A DNA stretch of 64,000 nt from Bosea sp. BIWAKO-01 (GTDB lineage: Bacteria > Pseudomonadota > Alphaproteobacteria > Rhizobiales > Beijerinckiaceae), in assembly GCF_001748145.1 (NCBI RefSeq), contig NZ_BCQA01000001.1:5048501-5112500 (forward strand), written 5' to 3'. Positions 27,600 to 36,356 of this stretch are shown here, piece by piece (position 1 is the first letter of the stretch; each line of letters opens with the position of its first letter). The notes beneath the pieces are model-generated. The model did not search any database and was not told the DNA's origin. It was given only the letters and a program-made list of their open reading frames with translations. Made by a program: the position numbers and the translations under genes.

Positions 27600-29072
27600 T
27601 CAGCCGACCTTGACGGGCCGCAGCAGGAAGGCCGGAACGTGATCGCCCAGGCCCTTGACCTTGGGCTCGCGATCATCCTCGTCCCGACGCCGGTCAAGCG
27701 GGCGCGGATGCGCCGGCGCAGGTTGCTCGCTGGCATGGCGAATGCGGGTCTTGGTTGGCCGGTCCTCGCCACGGCGGCGGGTGTCCTGAGGGGCACGATC
27801 GGCGACTTCCACGACCGCTGCCTCTTCCGACGGTGCGGCGTCCTCGCGTGGGGTGCGCAGGGGGCGCCCGCGACCGCCACGCGGCGAACGCTTGTCGTCG
27901 CGGCGGCTGCGACGCTCGTCGCGCGGTTCGCCGGGAGGCAGGTCATTGAGGCCGGGGCCTTCCCAGGCAATCGCCTGGCCAGTGAGCTTCTCGACGGCGG
28001 CGACAAGCTTGTCGTCGTGACGTGTCACGATCGTGAAGGCTGCGCCGAGCCGGCCAGCCCGGCCGGTGCGGCCGATGCGGTGGACATAGTCCTCGGCATG
28101 GGTCGGAACGTCGAAATTGAAGACATGGCTGACAGCCGGGATATCAAGCCCGCGCGCGGCGACATCGCTCGCCACCAGGATCGGATTCTCGCCGGTGCGG
28201 AAGGATTCCAGTGCCGCCATGCGCGCATACTGGTCCATGTCGCCATGTAGCGCGACGGCGGGAAAGCCATGCTTCAGCAGTGACTTATGGAGCGTTGCTA
28301 CATCGCGCTTGCGGTTGCAGAAGACAATCGCGTTCTGCAGATCCTTGGCGTCGCGGATCAGCTTTCGCAGCGTGTCGCGCTTCTCGTAGTCCTGCGAATT
28401 CGAGGCGATCAGACGCTGGGTGATGGTCGTGGCCGCCGTCGCGGGACGCGAAGCCTCGATGCGCACCGGGTTATGCAGGAACTGCTCGCTGATCCGTGTG
28501 ATCTCCGGCGGCATCGTTGCCGTGAAGAACAGGGTTTGCCTCGTGAAAGGCACCAGCTTGCAGACCCGCTCGATGTCGGGAATGAAGCCCATGTCCAGCA
28601 TGCGATCCGCTTCGTCGATGACAAGCAATTCGACGCCGGTCAGCAGCAGCTTGCCGCGCTCCACGTGATCGAGCAGGCGCCCGGGCGTCGCGATCAGTAC
28701 GTCAACGCCGCGGGTTATCTTGGCGTCCTGATCGCCGAAGGAGACGCCGCCGATCAGCAGCGCGACCGAGAGCTTCTGGTTGACGCCATAGCGCGAGAAG
28801 TTCTCCTCGACCTGCGCGGCGAGCTCGCGGGTCGGCTCAAGGATCAGAGTGCGCGGCATCCGCGCCCTGGCCCGGCCATTCTCCAGAATCGTGAGCATCG
28901 GCAGGGTGAAGGCGGCGGTCTTGCCCGTGCCCGTCTGCGCAATGCCGAGGACATCGCGGCGCGCGAGCACATGGGGAATGGCCTGAGCCTGGATGGGGGT
29001 AGGCGTGGAATAGCCCGCGGATGTGACCGCCGTCAGAACTTTATCGCTGAGGCCGAGTTCGGCAAAAGACAT
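27600..29072 (-). CDS. rhlE: DEAD-box RNA helicase, RhlE type
   Basis: ATP-dependent RNA helicase of 490 residues with the full motif set: GIAQTGTGKT (Walker A), PTRELA, TPGRLLDH, DEAD in VIDEADRMLDMGF, TAT in FFTATMP, ASDVAARGLDI, and HRIGRTGRAG. The core ends near residue 370; the remainder is a charged, Arg/Asp-rich tail that probably binds RNA non-specifically. These proteins help ribosome assembly and RNA decay, often in cold. RhlE is the best name by length and tail, though related RhlB/DbpA cannot be fully excluded. Confidence 0.92.
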   Translation of the reverse strand: MSFAELGLSDKVLTAVTSAGYSTPTPIQAQAIPHVLARRDVLGIAQTGTGKTAAFTLPMLTILENGRARARMPRTLILEPTRELAAQVEENFSRYGVNQKLSVALLIGGVSFGDQDAKITRGVDVLIATPGRLLDHVERGKLLLTGVELLVIDEADRMLDMGFIPDIERVCKLVPFTRQTLFFTATMPPEITRISEQFLHNPVRIEASRPATAATTITQRLIASNSQDYEKRDTLRKLIRDAKDLQNAIVFCNRKRDVATLHKSLLKHGFPAVALHGDMDQYARMAALESFRTGENPILVASDVAARGLDIPAVSHVFNFDVPTHAEDYVHRIGRTGRAGRLGAAFTIVTRHDDKLVAAVEKLTGQAIAWEGPGLNDLPPGEPRDERRSRRDDKRSPRGGRGRPLRTPREDAAPSEEAAVVEVADRAPQDTRRRGEDRPTKTRIRHASEQPAPAHPRPLDRRRDEDDREPKVKGLGDHVPAFLLRPVKVG

Positions 29073-29234
29073 CGAGAGTTGCGCTTCTTCAGGGTCGGTG
29101 ACACGTGGCGGGACGACCTATCAACCGCGACGGTGGCGCGACTTCTCTTTCCTGCGCGCCTTCGGACCCCTGTCCAATGCAGAAATAACGCGGGAAAGTC
29201 AACAAACTAGGCAAGAACGGAAGGTGTGATCGCC

Positions 29235-29930
29235 ATGAACGAGCCGCTTGTGCTGATTCCCGGGTTGAGCTGCACTGCGGCGCTCTACGGACCGCAATGG
29301 CCGGCACTCGCTCCAGGGCGGCCGGTCCTGGTCGCCGATCATGCCCGCGACGATAACCTGGCCGCCATTACGGCGCGGCTGTTGGGGGCGGCCCCGGAGC
29401 GGTTTGCGCTCTGCGGTCTGTCGATGGGGGGCTATGTCGCCTTGGACATCATGCGTCGGGCGCCGGAGCGTGTGACGCGGCTGGCGCTGCTCGACACCAG
29501 CGCGAAGCCGGCGACCCCGGAAACAAACGCGCCGCGTGAGCAGATGATAGCCCTTGCAGAAAAGGGAGCCTTCGACAATGTCACGACATTGCTCTGGCAG
29601 AAGCTCGTGGCTCCCGATCGCTTGACCGACGAGACATTGCGCCTCGATGTCCGGAGAATGGCAGAAGATGTTGGCGCAGAAGGATTTATTCGCCAGCAAC
29701 GAGCGATCATGGGAAGGCCCGACTCCCGGCCGGGCCTTGCCGCCATCTCAGTGCCGACACTGGTTCTGGTGGGCGAAGAGGATCAGATCACGCCAGTTGG
29801 GGAAGGCAGAGAGATTGCCGATGGCATCGGCAGCCATGCGCAATTGCTCACGATTCCCGATTGCGGCCACCTCTCGACTTTGGAGGCACCGGAAGCGGTC
29901 ACTAAGGCGCTGATGAGCTGGCTCAGCTGA
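29235..29930 (+). CDS. alpha/beta hydrolase
   Basis: A 231-residue hydrolase with LVLIPGLSCTAALYGPQW (oxyanion region), nucleophile elbow GLSMGG, acid in LVGEEDQITP and final histidine in DCGHLST, forming a complete Ser-Asp/Glu-His triad. The substrate is unknown. The ATG chosen has GGAAGG about 10 bases upstream; a GTG three codons earlier sits too close to that site. It faces a small minus-strand gene at its 3' end with only 3 bases between them and diverges from the helicase gene. Confidence 0.85.
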   Translation: MNEPLVLIPGLSCTAALYGPQWPALAPGRPVLVADHARDDNLAAITARLLGAAPERFALCGLSMGGYVALDIMRRAPERVTRLALLDTSAKPATPETNAPREQMIALAEKGAFDNVTTLLWQKLVAPDRLTDETLRLDVRRMAEDVGAEGFIRQQRAIMGRPDSRPGLAAISVPTLVLVGEEDQITPVGEGREIADGIGSHAQLLTIPDCGHLSTLEAPEAVTKALMSWLS

Positions 29931-29933
29931 CGA

Positions 29934-30197
29934 TCAGCGCGGCGCAGTGCAGGGATCAAGCCTGGTTTCGTTTGCACTCTTGCGGATCGACCCGGTGACG
30001 AGCGGGTCGATCATCTGGCCCTTGGAGGCCGCGGAGGCGATCTGGCTCATGCGCTCCGTGTCGAGATGCTGTGCCGTCTGCGTCGAAACGAAATTGACGG
30101 CAATGACCGAAAGGAAGGCAATCGCCGCGCCGGCCTTCGCAACATCCGCGACCATGCTGCCGCGTTCGTTCTTCAAGAAGAGTTTGATGACCCGCAT
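29934..30197 (-). CDS. small single-span membrane protein
   Basis: An 87-residue protein I do not recognise. Basic residues and KNERGSMVADVAKAGAA precede one hydrophobic segment (about 25-42), followed by a polar tail. The KNERGS-plus-hydrophobic start faintly resembles Flp-type pilins or prepilin-like components, but there is no second pilin feature and no pilus genes nearby, so this is a weak analogy. The start chosen is an ATG nine codons inside a longer frame, and the gene ends 3 bases from the converging hydrolase. Confidence 0.6.
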   Translation of the reverse strand: MRVIKLFLKNERGSMVADVAKAGAAIAFLSVIAVNFVSTQTAQHLDTERMSQIASAASKGQMIDPLVTGSIRKSANETRLDPCTAPR

Positions 30198-30271
30198 GGG
30201 GCGCTCCGCATCGTTGGGGCGCAATGCCGCCCCTTGATGCGTATCTTGCGCACGCGCCAGTAAAAGCTTGG

Positions 30272-31213
30272 TTAGCGAATGCTTGCGGGGGTCGTCAGAA
30301 TGCCATTCAAGCGTGTCCGGTTTGCTCGAAAGAGCGTCTGCAGCGCCCGCAGAACGGCCATAACCGCCGGCCGCTGCCGCGAGACTTCGTGCGAAACAAG
30401 GTAGATCTCATCGGAAGTCTCCTCCGGCGGAGGAGCGAGGCGGATCAATGCCTCGTCGAAATCGCCCATGAAGCAGGGCGCCATCGAAACGGCGCCTGCG
30501 GAGCGGATGCTCTCGTAGCGCGCGGCTGAATCGCCGACCCGCGCCGCGATCGGGCGCCCATTGGCCCAGTTCAGGATGTGCCCCTCGATGCGGGAGGAGA
30601 CATCGCGGCTGACCGAGATGATGGGGGCCGTCCGAGGATCGACATCGCGGCGGACATAGAGAGCCTGGACCAGCCGCCCGATCTTCTGGCTGAAATAGCC
30701 GTTTTCCTGCGGAGGGCGGCGCATCCGGATCGCGATATCGGCATCCCCGCGCGCCAGATCGAGTCGATCTCGTGTGCTGATAATGCCGATCTCGACGCCG
30801 CCGGCCTGGGCCGAGATCGTCGTTGCATGCATGGTCAGGAACAGGCTGATCGAGGTCGTGGCCGTTACCCGGACAGGCGCGTCATCGGCGGAGCGCGCCG
30901 CACGTGTCCGGTTGGCGAAGCGCTCGACCGCATTGGCAACCTCGCCGGCATCGCCGGCGAGCGTTACGCCGATCTCGGTGAGAACCAGCCGGTTTGCCAT
31001 GCGCCTGAACAGCGGCAGGCCAAGTTGCGCCTCGAGACTCTTGAGGCGACGGGCCACGGTTGCCTCGCTCAGCCCGAGCGCGCTCGCCGCCACGGCCAGC
31101 GTCCCACCAACGGCGACTGCGTGGAAGATCGCGATGTCGTCCCAGTTGGGAGAAACCAGTGCGTTGCGTCGAGGTGGAGGGGCAGCAGGCTCCCCCATGC
31201 GATCATCGCCCAT
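30272..31213 (-). CDS. LysR-family transcriptional regulator
   Basis: A 313-residue regulator. The N-terminal winged helix (about residues 20-85) shows WDDIAIFHAVAVGGTL, then LGLSEATVARRLKSLEAQLGLPLF, the recognition-helix block. A LysR effector domain of the usual length follows. No effector can be named and no obvious partner operon is divergent from it; the stretch towards the next plus-strand gene is far, so its targets are probably elsewhere. The start is an ATG. Confidence 0.88.
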   Translation of the reverse strand: MGDDRMGEPAAPPPRRNALVSPNWDDIAIFHAVAVGGTLAVAASALGLSEATVARRLKSLEAQLGLPLFRRMANRLVLTEIGVTLAGDAGEVANAVERFANRTRAARSADDAPVRVTATTSISLFLTMHATTISAQAGGVEIGIISTRDRLDLARGDADIAIRMRRPPQENGYFSQKIGRLVQALYVRRDVDPRTAPIISVSRDVSSRIEGHILNWANGRPIAARVGDSAARYESIRSAGAVSMAPCFMGDFDEALIRLAPPPEETSDEIYLVSHEVSRQRPAVMAVLRALQTLFRANRTRLNGILTTPASIR

Positions 31214-31402
31214 GGCTGAGCATGGAAGTCTGTCCTGGCATCAGGATCATCGTGCGGCGTGTCTGAATGAGGGAGGTTGCGCTTCGACATGCCGGCACGA
31301 TGCCGATGTGGCGCCCTGCTGACAGCCCGCCAGCCTTGGCGGTCTCACCGACAAAAATGCGAGGGTAGCGCACGCCCGACTGTTCCGACCGCGCGCCTGT
31401 CC

Positions 31403-33496
31403 TCACAGGTCGATCAGCTCACCCGCAAAGGCCGCCCGTTCCTGGATGAAGATGAAGCGGGCTTCGGGCTTGTTGCCCATCAGCCGCTCGACGGTATCGG
31501 AGGTCTCGTCCCGCGCCTCATGCTCGACCATGACCTTGAGCAGGATGCGCTTGGCCGGGTCCATCGTGGTTTCCTTGAGCTGCGCCGGCATCATCTCGCC
31601 CAGACCTTTGAATCGGCTGATCTCCGGCTTCTTGCCCTTGAACACGGTCGCGATCAGCTCGTCCTTATGGGCGTCGTTGCGGGCATAGACGCTCTTGCCG
31701 CCGTGCTGGAGCCGATAGAGCGGCGGCACGGCAAGGTAGAGATGGCCCTTCTCGATCAGGCGCGGCGTCTGACGCCAGAAGAAGGTGACGAGCAGCGAAG
31801 CGATATGGGCGCCGTCGACATCGGCGTCCGTCATCACGATGACCTTCTCGTAGCGCAGGTCATCCTCCCGGAACTGGCTGCCGATGCCGCAGCCAAGAGC
31901 CAGGATCAGGTCGGCGAGCTGCTGGTTCTGGTTCAGCTTCTCGCGCGTCGCATTGGCAACGTTGAGGATCTTGCCGCGCAGCGGCAGGATCGCCTGCGTC
32001 GCGCGGTTGCGCGCCTGCTTGGCTGAGCCGCCGGCGGAATCGCCCTCGACGATGAAAAGTTCGGAACCAGCAGCGCCGGCGCTGCTACAATCGGCGAGCT
32101 TTCCGGGCAGCCGGAGCTTGCGCGTCGCGGTCTTGCGCGAAACCTCCTTCTCGAGCCGGCGGCGTTGGCGCTCCTCGGCCCGGTCCACCGACCAGTCGAG
32201 CAGCTTCAGTGCCTGCTGAGGCGCGGCGGCGAGCCAATGGTCGAAGGCATCGCGTACCGCGTTCTCGACGATGCGCGCGGCCTCCAGCGTCGCCAGCTTA
32301 TCCTTGGTCTGACCCTGGAATTCGGGCTCGCGAATGAAAACCGACAGCATCGCGGCGCAGGTCGCCATCACGTCGTCCGAGGTCACCTGCGCCATGCGCT
32401 TCGATTGTCCAATACGCTCGGCATGGTCGCGCAGGCCGCGCAGCAGCGCGACGCGCAAGCCCTGCTCATGCGTGCCGCCCTCGGGCGTTGGAATTGTGTT
32501 GCAGTAGGAGGAGCTGAAACCGTCCTCTCCGGTCGCCAGCCAAGCCACAGCCCATTCCAGCGAGCCGTGGCCGCCATCCCTCGTGATCTTGCCGGAGAAG
32601 ATCGGCTCGGCGACCAGATCCTTGCCCTCGATCTCGCGCCCGAGATAGTCGCGCAAGCCCCCGGGGAAGCGGAAGACGGCCTCCGCGGCGACATCGCCCT
32701 CTGGCTTCAGGAGCGCGGGCGCGCAACGCCAGCGGATCTCCACGCCACCGAAGAGATAGGCCTTCGAGCGAGCCATCCGGAACAGACGGGCAGGGGAGAA
32801 ATGGGCTCCCTCGCCGAAAATCTGCGCATCGGGATGGAAGCGCACCTTCGTGCCGCGCCGATTGGCGACGCGCCCGACAGTCTCCAGCGGCCCCTGCGGG
32901 GCTCCGCGCGAAAAGACCTGTCGGTAGAGCACCTGGCCGCGCGCGACTTCGACCTCGAGCCGGTCCGACAAGGCATTGACGACGGAGACGCCGACACCGT
33001 GCAGGCCGCCCGAGGTCTCATAGGCCTTGGAGTCGAATTTTCCGCCGGCATGCAGCGTGGTCATGATGACTTCGAGTGCGGACTTGTCCGGGAATTTCGG
33101 ATGCGGATCGACCGGGATACCGCGCCCGTTATCGGTCACGGCGAGCGAGCCGTCCTCGAAGAATTCGACGTCGATGAAGGTTGCGTGGCCGGCGACGGCC
33201 TCGTCCATCGCGTTGTCGATCACCTCGGCGAAGAGATGGTGCAGCGCGCGTTCGTCGGTGCCGCCGATATACATGCCTGGCCGCCGCCGCACCGGCTCGA
33301 GCCCCTCGAGGACCTCGATGGCGGACGCGGTATAGCCAGCCTCGGACAAGGTGCCGTTGCGCGGGACGGAAGGTGGGGCCGATTGCTGCGCAGGCTTGCT
33401 CGGGGCCGCCGCATCACGCTTGACCGGCGATGGCTCGGGCGCCCGCTGCGGCTGCTCGCCGCTGCCCTCACCGAAAAGATCGCCATTCTCCGTCAT
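31403..33496 (-). CDS. parE: DNA topoisomerase IV subunit B
   Basis: ATPase subunit of topoisomerase IV, which unlinks daughter chromosomes. The 697-residue product has the GHKL ATP-binding motifs EVIDNAMDEA and DNGRGIP, GGLHGVGVSVVNALS, the TOPRIM motif EGDSAGGSAKQARNR and DADVDGAHI, and the C-terminal Glu-Met core LGEMMPAQLKETTMDP. A Pro/Ala-rich leader of about 45 residues precedes the ATPase domain. Length and leader separate ParE from GyrB. The ATG start is certain. The partner parC is not in the window. Confidence 0.95.
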   Translation of the reverse strand: MTENGDLFGEGSGEQPQRAPEPSPVKRDAAAPSKPAQQSAPPSVPRNGTLSEAGYTASAIEVLEGLEPVRRRPGMYIGGTDERALHHLFAEVIDNAMDEAVAGHATFIDVEFFEDGSLAVTDNGRGIPVDPHPKFPDKSALEVIMTTLHAGGKFDSKAYETSGGLHGVGVSVVNALSDRLEVEVARGQVLYRQVFSRGAPQGPLETVGRVANRRGTKVRFHPDAQIFGEGAHFSPARLFRMARSKAYLFGGVEIRWRCAPALLKPEGDVAAEAVFRFPGGLRDYLGREIEGKDLVAEPIFSGKITRDGGHGSLEWAVAWLATGEDGFSSSYCNTIPTPEGGTHEQGLRVALLRGLRDHAERIGQSKRMAQVTSDDVMATCAAMLSVFIREPEFQGQTKDKLATLEAARIVENAVRDAFDHWLAAAPQQALKLLDWSVDRAEERQRRRLEKEVSRKTATRKLRLPGKLADCSSAGAAGSELFIVEGDSAGGSAKQARNRATQAILPLRGKILNVANATREKLNQNQQLADLILALGCGIGSQFREDDLRYEKVIVMTDADVDGAHIASLLVTFFWRQTPRLIEKGHLYLAVPPLYRLQHGGKSVYARNDAHKDELIATVFKGKKPEISRFKGLGEMMPAQLKETTMDPAKRILLKVMVEHEARDETSDTVERLMGNKPEARFIFIQERAAFAGELIDL

Positions 33497-33831
33497 TTCG
33501 TTCGCCGATCACCTGATTCGCAGCGCTCATAGAATAGCGCATCCGGGACATTGCCAGGGCCGGCACTCCAGCCAGCCGCAACGATTGTTCCCCAGACATA
33601 TAACGAACATCGCTCCGAACAAGCAGGAGAATCGTCGCTCCACCCCTTGCTGTGCACCGAACCCTCAGCCGGGCGGGCGTCGCAGCGGCGTCACGCGAGC
33701 ATGCCATACGCTGTCGCGGCGCATGGTTCATGTCGCATTAACCGGGCGCGAACGAGAGTGGTCGGGTCGAGATTCGCCAGCTTGCGAATGGCGCTACAGC
33801 TGGCGCAACTTTGGGAAAGTGGGAGGCTGTC
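33497..33831. other. intergenic region upstream of parE and a small plus-strand gene
   Basis: 335 bases with no convincing gene. It should hold the parE promoter (minus strand) and the promoter for the small plus-strand gene. Small palindromes such as ATTCGC-CAGCTT-GCGAAT are seen. Two GAAC words 8 bases apart do not make an alphaproteobacterial LexA box, which needs a 7-base gap. Confidence 0.5.
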
Positions 33832-34032
33832 GTGGTCGCGCGTTCGTCGGTTCCAGGGATGAAGATGGCCGGGCTGGAGCGCACTGCGCGCCTTGCCGGT
33901 GAATCCTTTGGTTACGAGGACATGGCGCTGCTGACCGGCTCCCGTTCGATCGATGTCGGTTACTCCCGCAAATTGTGGGGGCTTGCCGCTGCCATCGCGG
34001 TGATCGGCTTCGTCGCTCTCGCCCTGCGCTGA
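33832..34032 (+). CDS. small single-span membrane protein
   Basis: A 66-residue protein I cannot assign. It has a soluble part (ARLAGESFGYEDMALLTGSRSIDVGYSRKLW) and one C-terminal membrane helix (about residues 48-65, LAAAIAVIGFVALAL), ending in Arg. The GTG start has GGGAGG 5 bases upstream and is better than the TTG seven codons earlier. It lies between parE and a glycosyltransferase, both on the other strand, so it is monocistronic. Confidence 0.55.
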   Translation: MVARSSVPGMKMAGLERTARLAGESFGYEDMALLTGSRSIDVGYSRKLWGLAAAIAVIGFVALALR

Positions 34033-34076
34033 GACGCAGGACGACCTGCAGGATGTTGACGCGGGTCGTGTCCCGC

Positions 34077-35228
34077 CTATGAGCGCCGGTTATCGGCGAT
34101 CATCTGGTCGTAGAAAGCGAGATGCGCCAGCGCTGCCTCATCCCATGATGCGGATAGATCGACACCGATCGCGTCCGCCTTGCGAAGATGGGCGGTGACG
34201 ATGGCGTCGGCGAATTCTTCAGGCGTAGCTTCGACTGGGCAGAGGACGGTCGCGGGGCTGTCGATCTTGGCCTTCAGAGATGGTGAGCGGTCAAACTCGT
34301 CCCGGCGCTCGGCTTCGGTCGAGACCAGTGGGATCGCAAGCTGGCTGACGGCCTGGAAGCTGCCGCGGCGCGTACTGATCCCGTCGGTGAAGGGCAGGAG
34401 GAACACATCGGCCGCTGAAAGCGTCGCCATCAGTTCGCCCTCGTCGTCGATGCGGCCGCGAAAGTCGAGCCAGTCGATGATGCCGAGTTCGCGCGCGAGC
34501 CCCAGAAAGGCCTCGCGGTCCCTGGGTTTGTCCCAGAGGAAATCACCGCAGACCAGGAGCCGCGCCCTGATGCCGCGTTCATGCAGTGTCTTGACGACGC
34601 GCAGCAGCATGTCCGGGCGCTTGCTCGCGTAGAGAACTCCGAAATAGCCGATCACAATATCGGCCCGCGTCGTGCCGCTCGCCAGTGCTTTCGCCCGCTC
34701 CTCGACGACCCGTTCCGGATCGATCCGGGCCGGCATGATGTTCGGGCCGATCGGGATGACCGGGGCGGCCCGCTTCCTCTCTTGTCCCACCAATGGCGTC
34801 TTGAGAAAGCTCTCGCGCTGCTGTTGCGAAACGAAGATGAAGCCGTCGGTTGCAAGGATGTCGGGGATCATCGAGAGGTAGCGCAGCCGGTTGAGCGAGG
34901 CCCACTCGTGCAAGGTCGCAACGGTATTGCCCTTGCGCGTCCAGAGCCGCGCCAACATCAGCGCTGAACCTGGCAGGATCGCGTTCCCCCAACCTTCGAC
35001 AGGAAGCTGAAAATGCGCAATCCGGCCCTCGCGCAGGGCCCCGACGATGGCACGGACGAAGGCGATGGGCTGGTCGGGTTCGATCATGTGAAGGGCGGCA
35101 AAACCGGGACGCTGCGCGTTGATGGCGTCGGCAAGCCGCCGCGCATAGTCCATCACCGCGCAGGTGACGGGGCTCGCCGAGCCGAAGATGATCACGGAGG
35201 GCGTGAGAGACAGACGGGAGCCAGACAT
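34077..35228 (-). CDS. GT4-like glycosyltransferase
   Basis: A 383-residue protein of the GT-B fold. The N-terminal half (ASPVTCAVMDYARRLADAIN, then a LHEWASLNRLRYLSM segment) and the C-terminal GYFGVLYASKRPDMLLRVVKTL, DFRGRIDDEGELMATLSAADVFLLPF resemble family 4 sugar transferases. The last block carries the acidic residues contacting the nucleotide sugar. The acceptor is unknown; surface polysaccharide is most likely given the FkbM neighbour. The ATG at MSGSRLS is used, 7 codons inside the longest frame. Both genes are minus strand with a 68-base gap. Confidence 0.75.
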   Translation of the reverse strand: MSGSRLSLTPSVIIFGSASPVTCAVMDYARRLADAINAQRPGFAALHMIEPDQPIAFVRAIVGALREGRIAHFQLPVEGWGNAILPGSALMLARLWTRKGNTVATLHEWASLNRLRYLSMIPDILATDGFIFVSQQQRESFLKTPLVGQERKRAAPVIPIGPNIMPARIDPERVVEERAKALASGTTRADIVIGYFGVLYASKRPDMLLRVVKTLHERGIRARLLVCGDFLWDKPRDREAFLGLARELGIIDWLDFRGRIDDEGELMATLSAADVFLLPFTDGISTRRGSFQAVSQLAIPLVSTEAERRDEFDRSPSLKAKIDSPATVLCPVEATPEEFADAIVTAHLRKADAIGVDLSASWDEAALAHLAFYDQMIADNRRS

Positions 35229-35296
35229 ACGCGTCCTGAATTCGAGCACTTGACCGGCGCCGGCTTGTCCTGGGCGGCCGGTGTGCGGGCTGAACC

Positions 35297-36187
35297 TCAG
35301 ATCAGCGAACCGAAGCTCGCCACCAGATTGCAGCGTCGTATCGGAACCTTGGCGACTTCCTCGAGCCAGCAGGAATAGCCGAATGTCAGTCGGCTCAATT
35401 CCTGGGCGAGCTTGCCCCGGTCATCTCCGGTTTCCCGCAGACAGGACAGGGTATCGTAGCCAGCAGTCTTCAGTTCGGCCCATGCTCTCTCTCCCGCGAC
35501 CCTGTCGTTGCTCTCAAATGCAACGATCGGGCGATGAGATGAGAAGGTTTGCCGCAGGCCCGCGAACACATCTGCCTCGAAGCCCTCGACGTCGCACTTG
35601 ACAAACCCGACCCGCTTCGCGCCCGACGCAATTGCCGGCTCCAGTTGAGCAAGGAATGCGTCGCCGTGGCGGACAGGCAGCACAAGTTCTCCCTGCCCGG
35701 AGGCGAAGCTGCCGCTCCCATCGTTTCCCTGCTCAAGCAAGGAAAACCTCAACTCGGCATCGGCCTGGCCGAGGCCGACTTCATGAACACGAATGTTGCC
35801 CGTTTGCGAAAGCACGATGTTCGTCTTTAGCAGCGAGGCGATAGGGGGATTGGGTTCGAACGATATCACCTCTTCGAACGAATCCGCGAAGTTTATGGAA
35901 TGATTTCCTATATTCGCGCCAATATCCAAGAAGATGCATGAGCCGAGGTTCCTCGCGATGAAGAGGGTCTTGAGAAACGCGATCTCGCGGCGTTCATACA
36001 CTCCATTCCCAATGATTGAGATGCCGAGATAGTCAGTCGGAATCACCGCAATTCGCGGATGGGGCGGAAGGTGTTTTCTGCTGCTTGGGACGATCTTCTT
36101 GATCAGAAGGTCATGCGCGCGCTGAACGGCGTATGTCAGGCGCCCTTCCTTGATCTGCAGCATCGCCGCAATCTCCCCTAACGGCAT
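35297..36187 (-). CDS. FkbM-family methyltransferase
   Basis: A 296-residue SAM-dependent methyltransferase. The FkbM domain shows CIFLDIGANIGNHSINFA (SAM motif), VISFEPNPPIASLLKTN, and FVKCDVEGFEADVFAGL (motif with the Asp-Val-Glu-Gly block). Such enzymes methylate sugars or polyketides; near a glycosyltransferase this one probably decorates a surface sugar. Its base composition looks lower in GC than the flanking housekeeping genes, which would fit transfer, but I have not counted bases over the whole gene. ATG start. Confidence 0.85.
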   Translation of the reverse strand: MPLGEIAAMLQIKEGRLTYAVQRAHDLLIKKIVPSSRKHLPPHPRIAVIPTDYLGISIIGNGVYERREIAFLKTLFIARNLGSCIFLDIGANIGNHSINFADSFEEVISFEPNPPIASLLKTNIVLSQTGNIRVHEVGLGQADAELRFSLLEQGNDGSGSFASGQGELVLPVRHGDAFLAQLEPAIASGAKRVGFVKCDVEGFEADVFAGLRQTFSSHRPIVAFESNDRVAGERAWAELKTAGYDTLSCLRETGDDRGKLAQELSRLTFGYSCWLEEVAKVPIRRCNLVASFGSLI

Positions 36188-36356
36188 GGATCGCGACGCA
36201 TAGCCCCAATCCTCTACCGAACGCTTAATGGCCGGTCGCTCGCCGCTGTCCTTGGCCGCAGCAGCGCTCGGACAGGTGAACTTTCCAGGGTGCGCTTGAC
36301 GTGAATAGGAATATCAGCCCATATCGTTCTTGTTATGTTCTCAATGGAGATATTCA

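Noticed and set aside
29934..30197. Flp-type pilin for the small membrane protein
   Set aside because: Only the KNERGS plus hydrophobic start is shared; no prepilin peptidase or Tad genes are present, and the tail is unlike pilins.
33605..33620. Two GAAC words near parE resembling an alphaproteobacterial LexA (SOS) box
   Set aside because: The LexA site needs GAAC-N7-GAAC (or GTTC-N7-GTTC); here the gap is 8 bases, so it does not fit.
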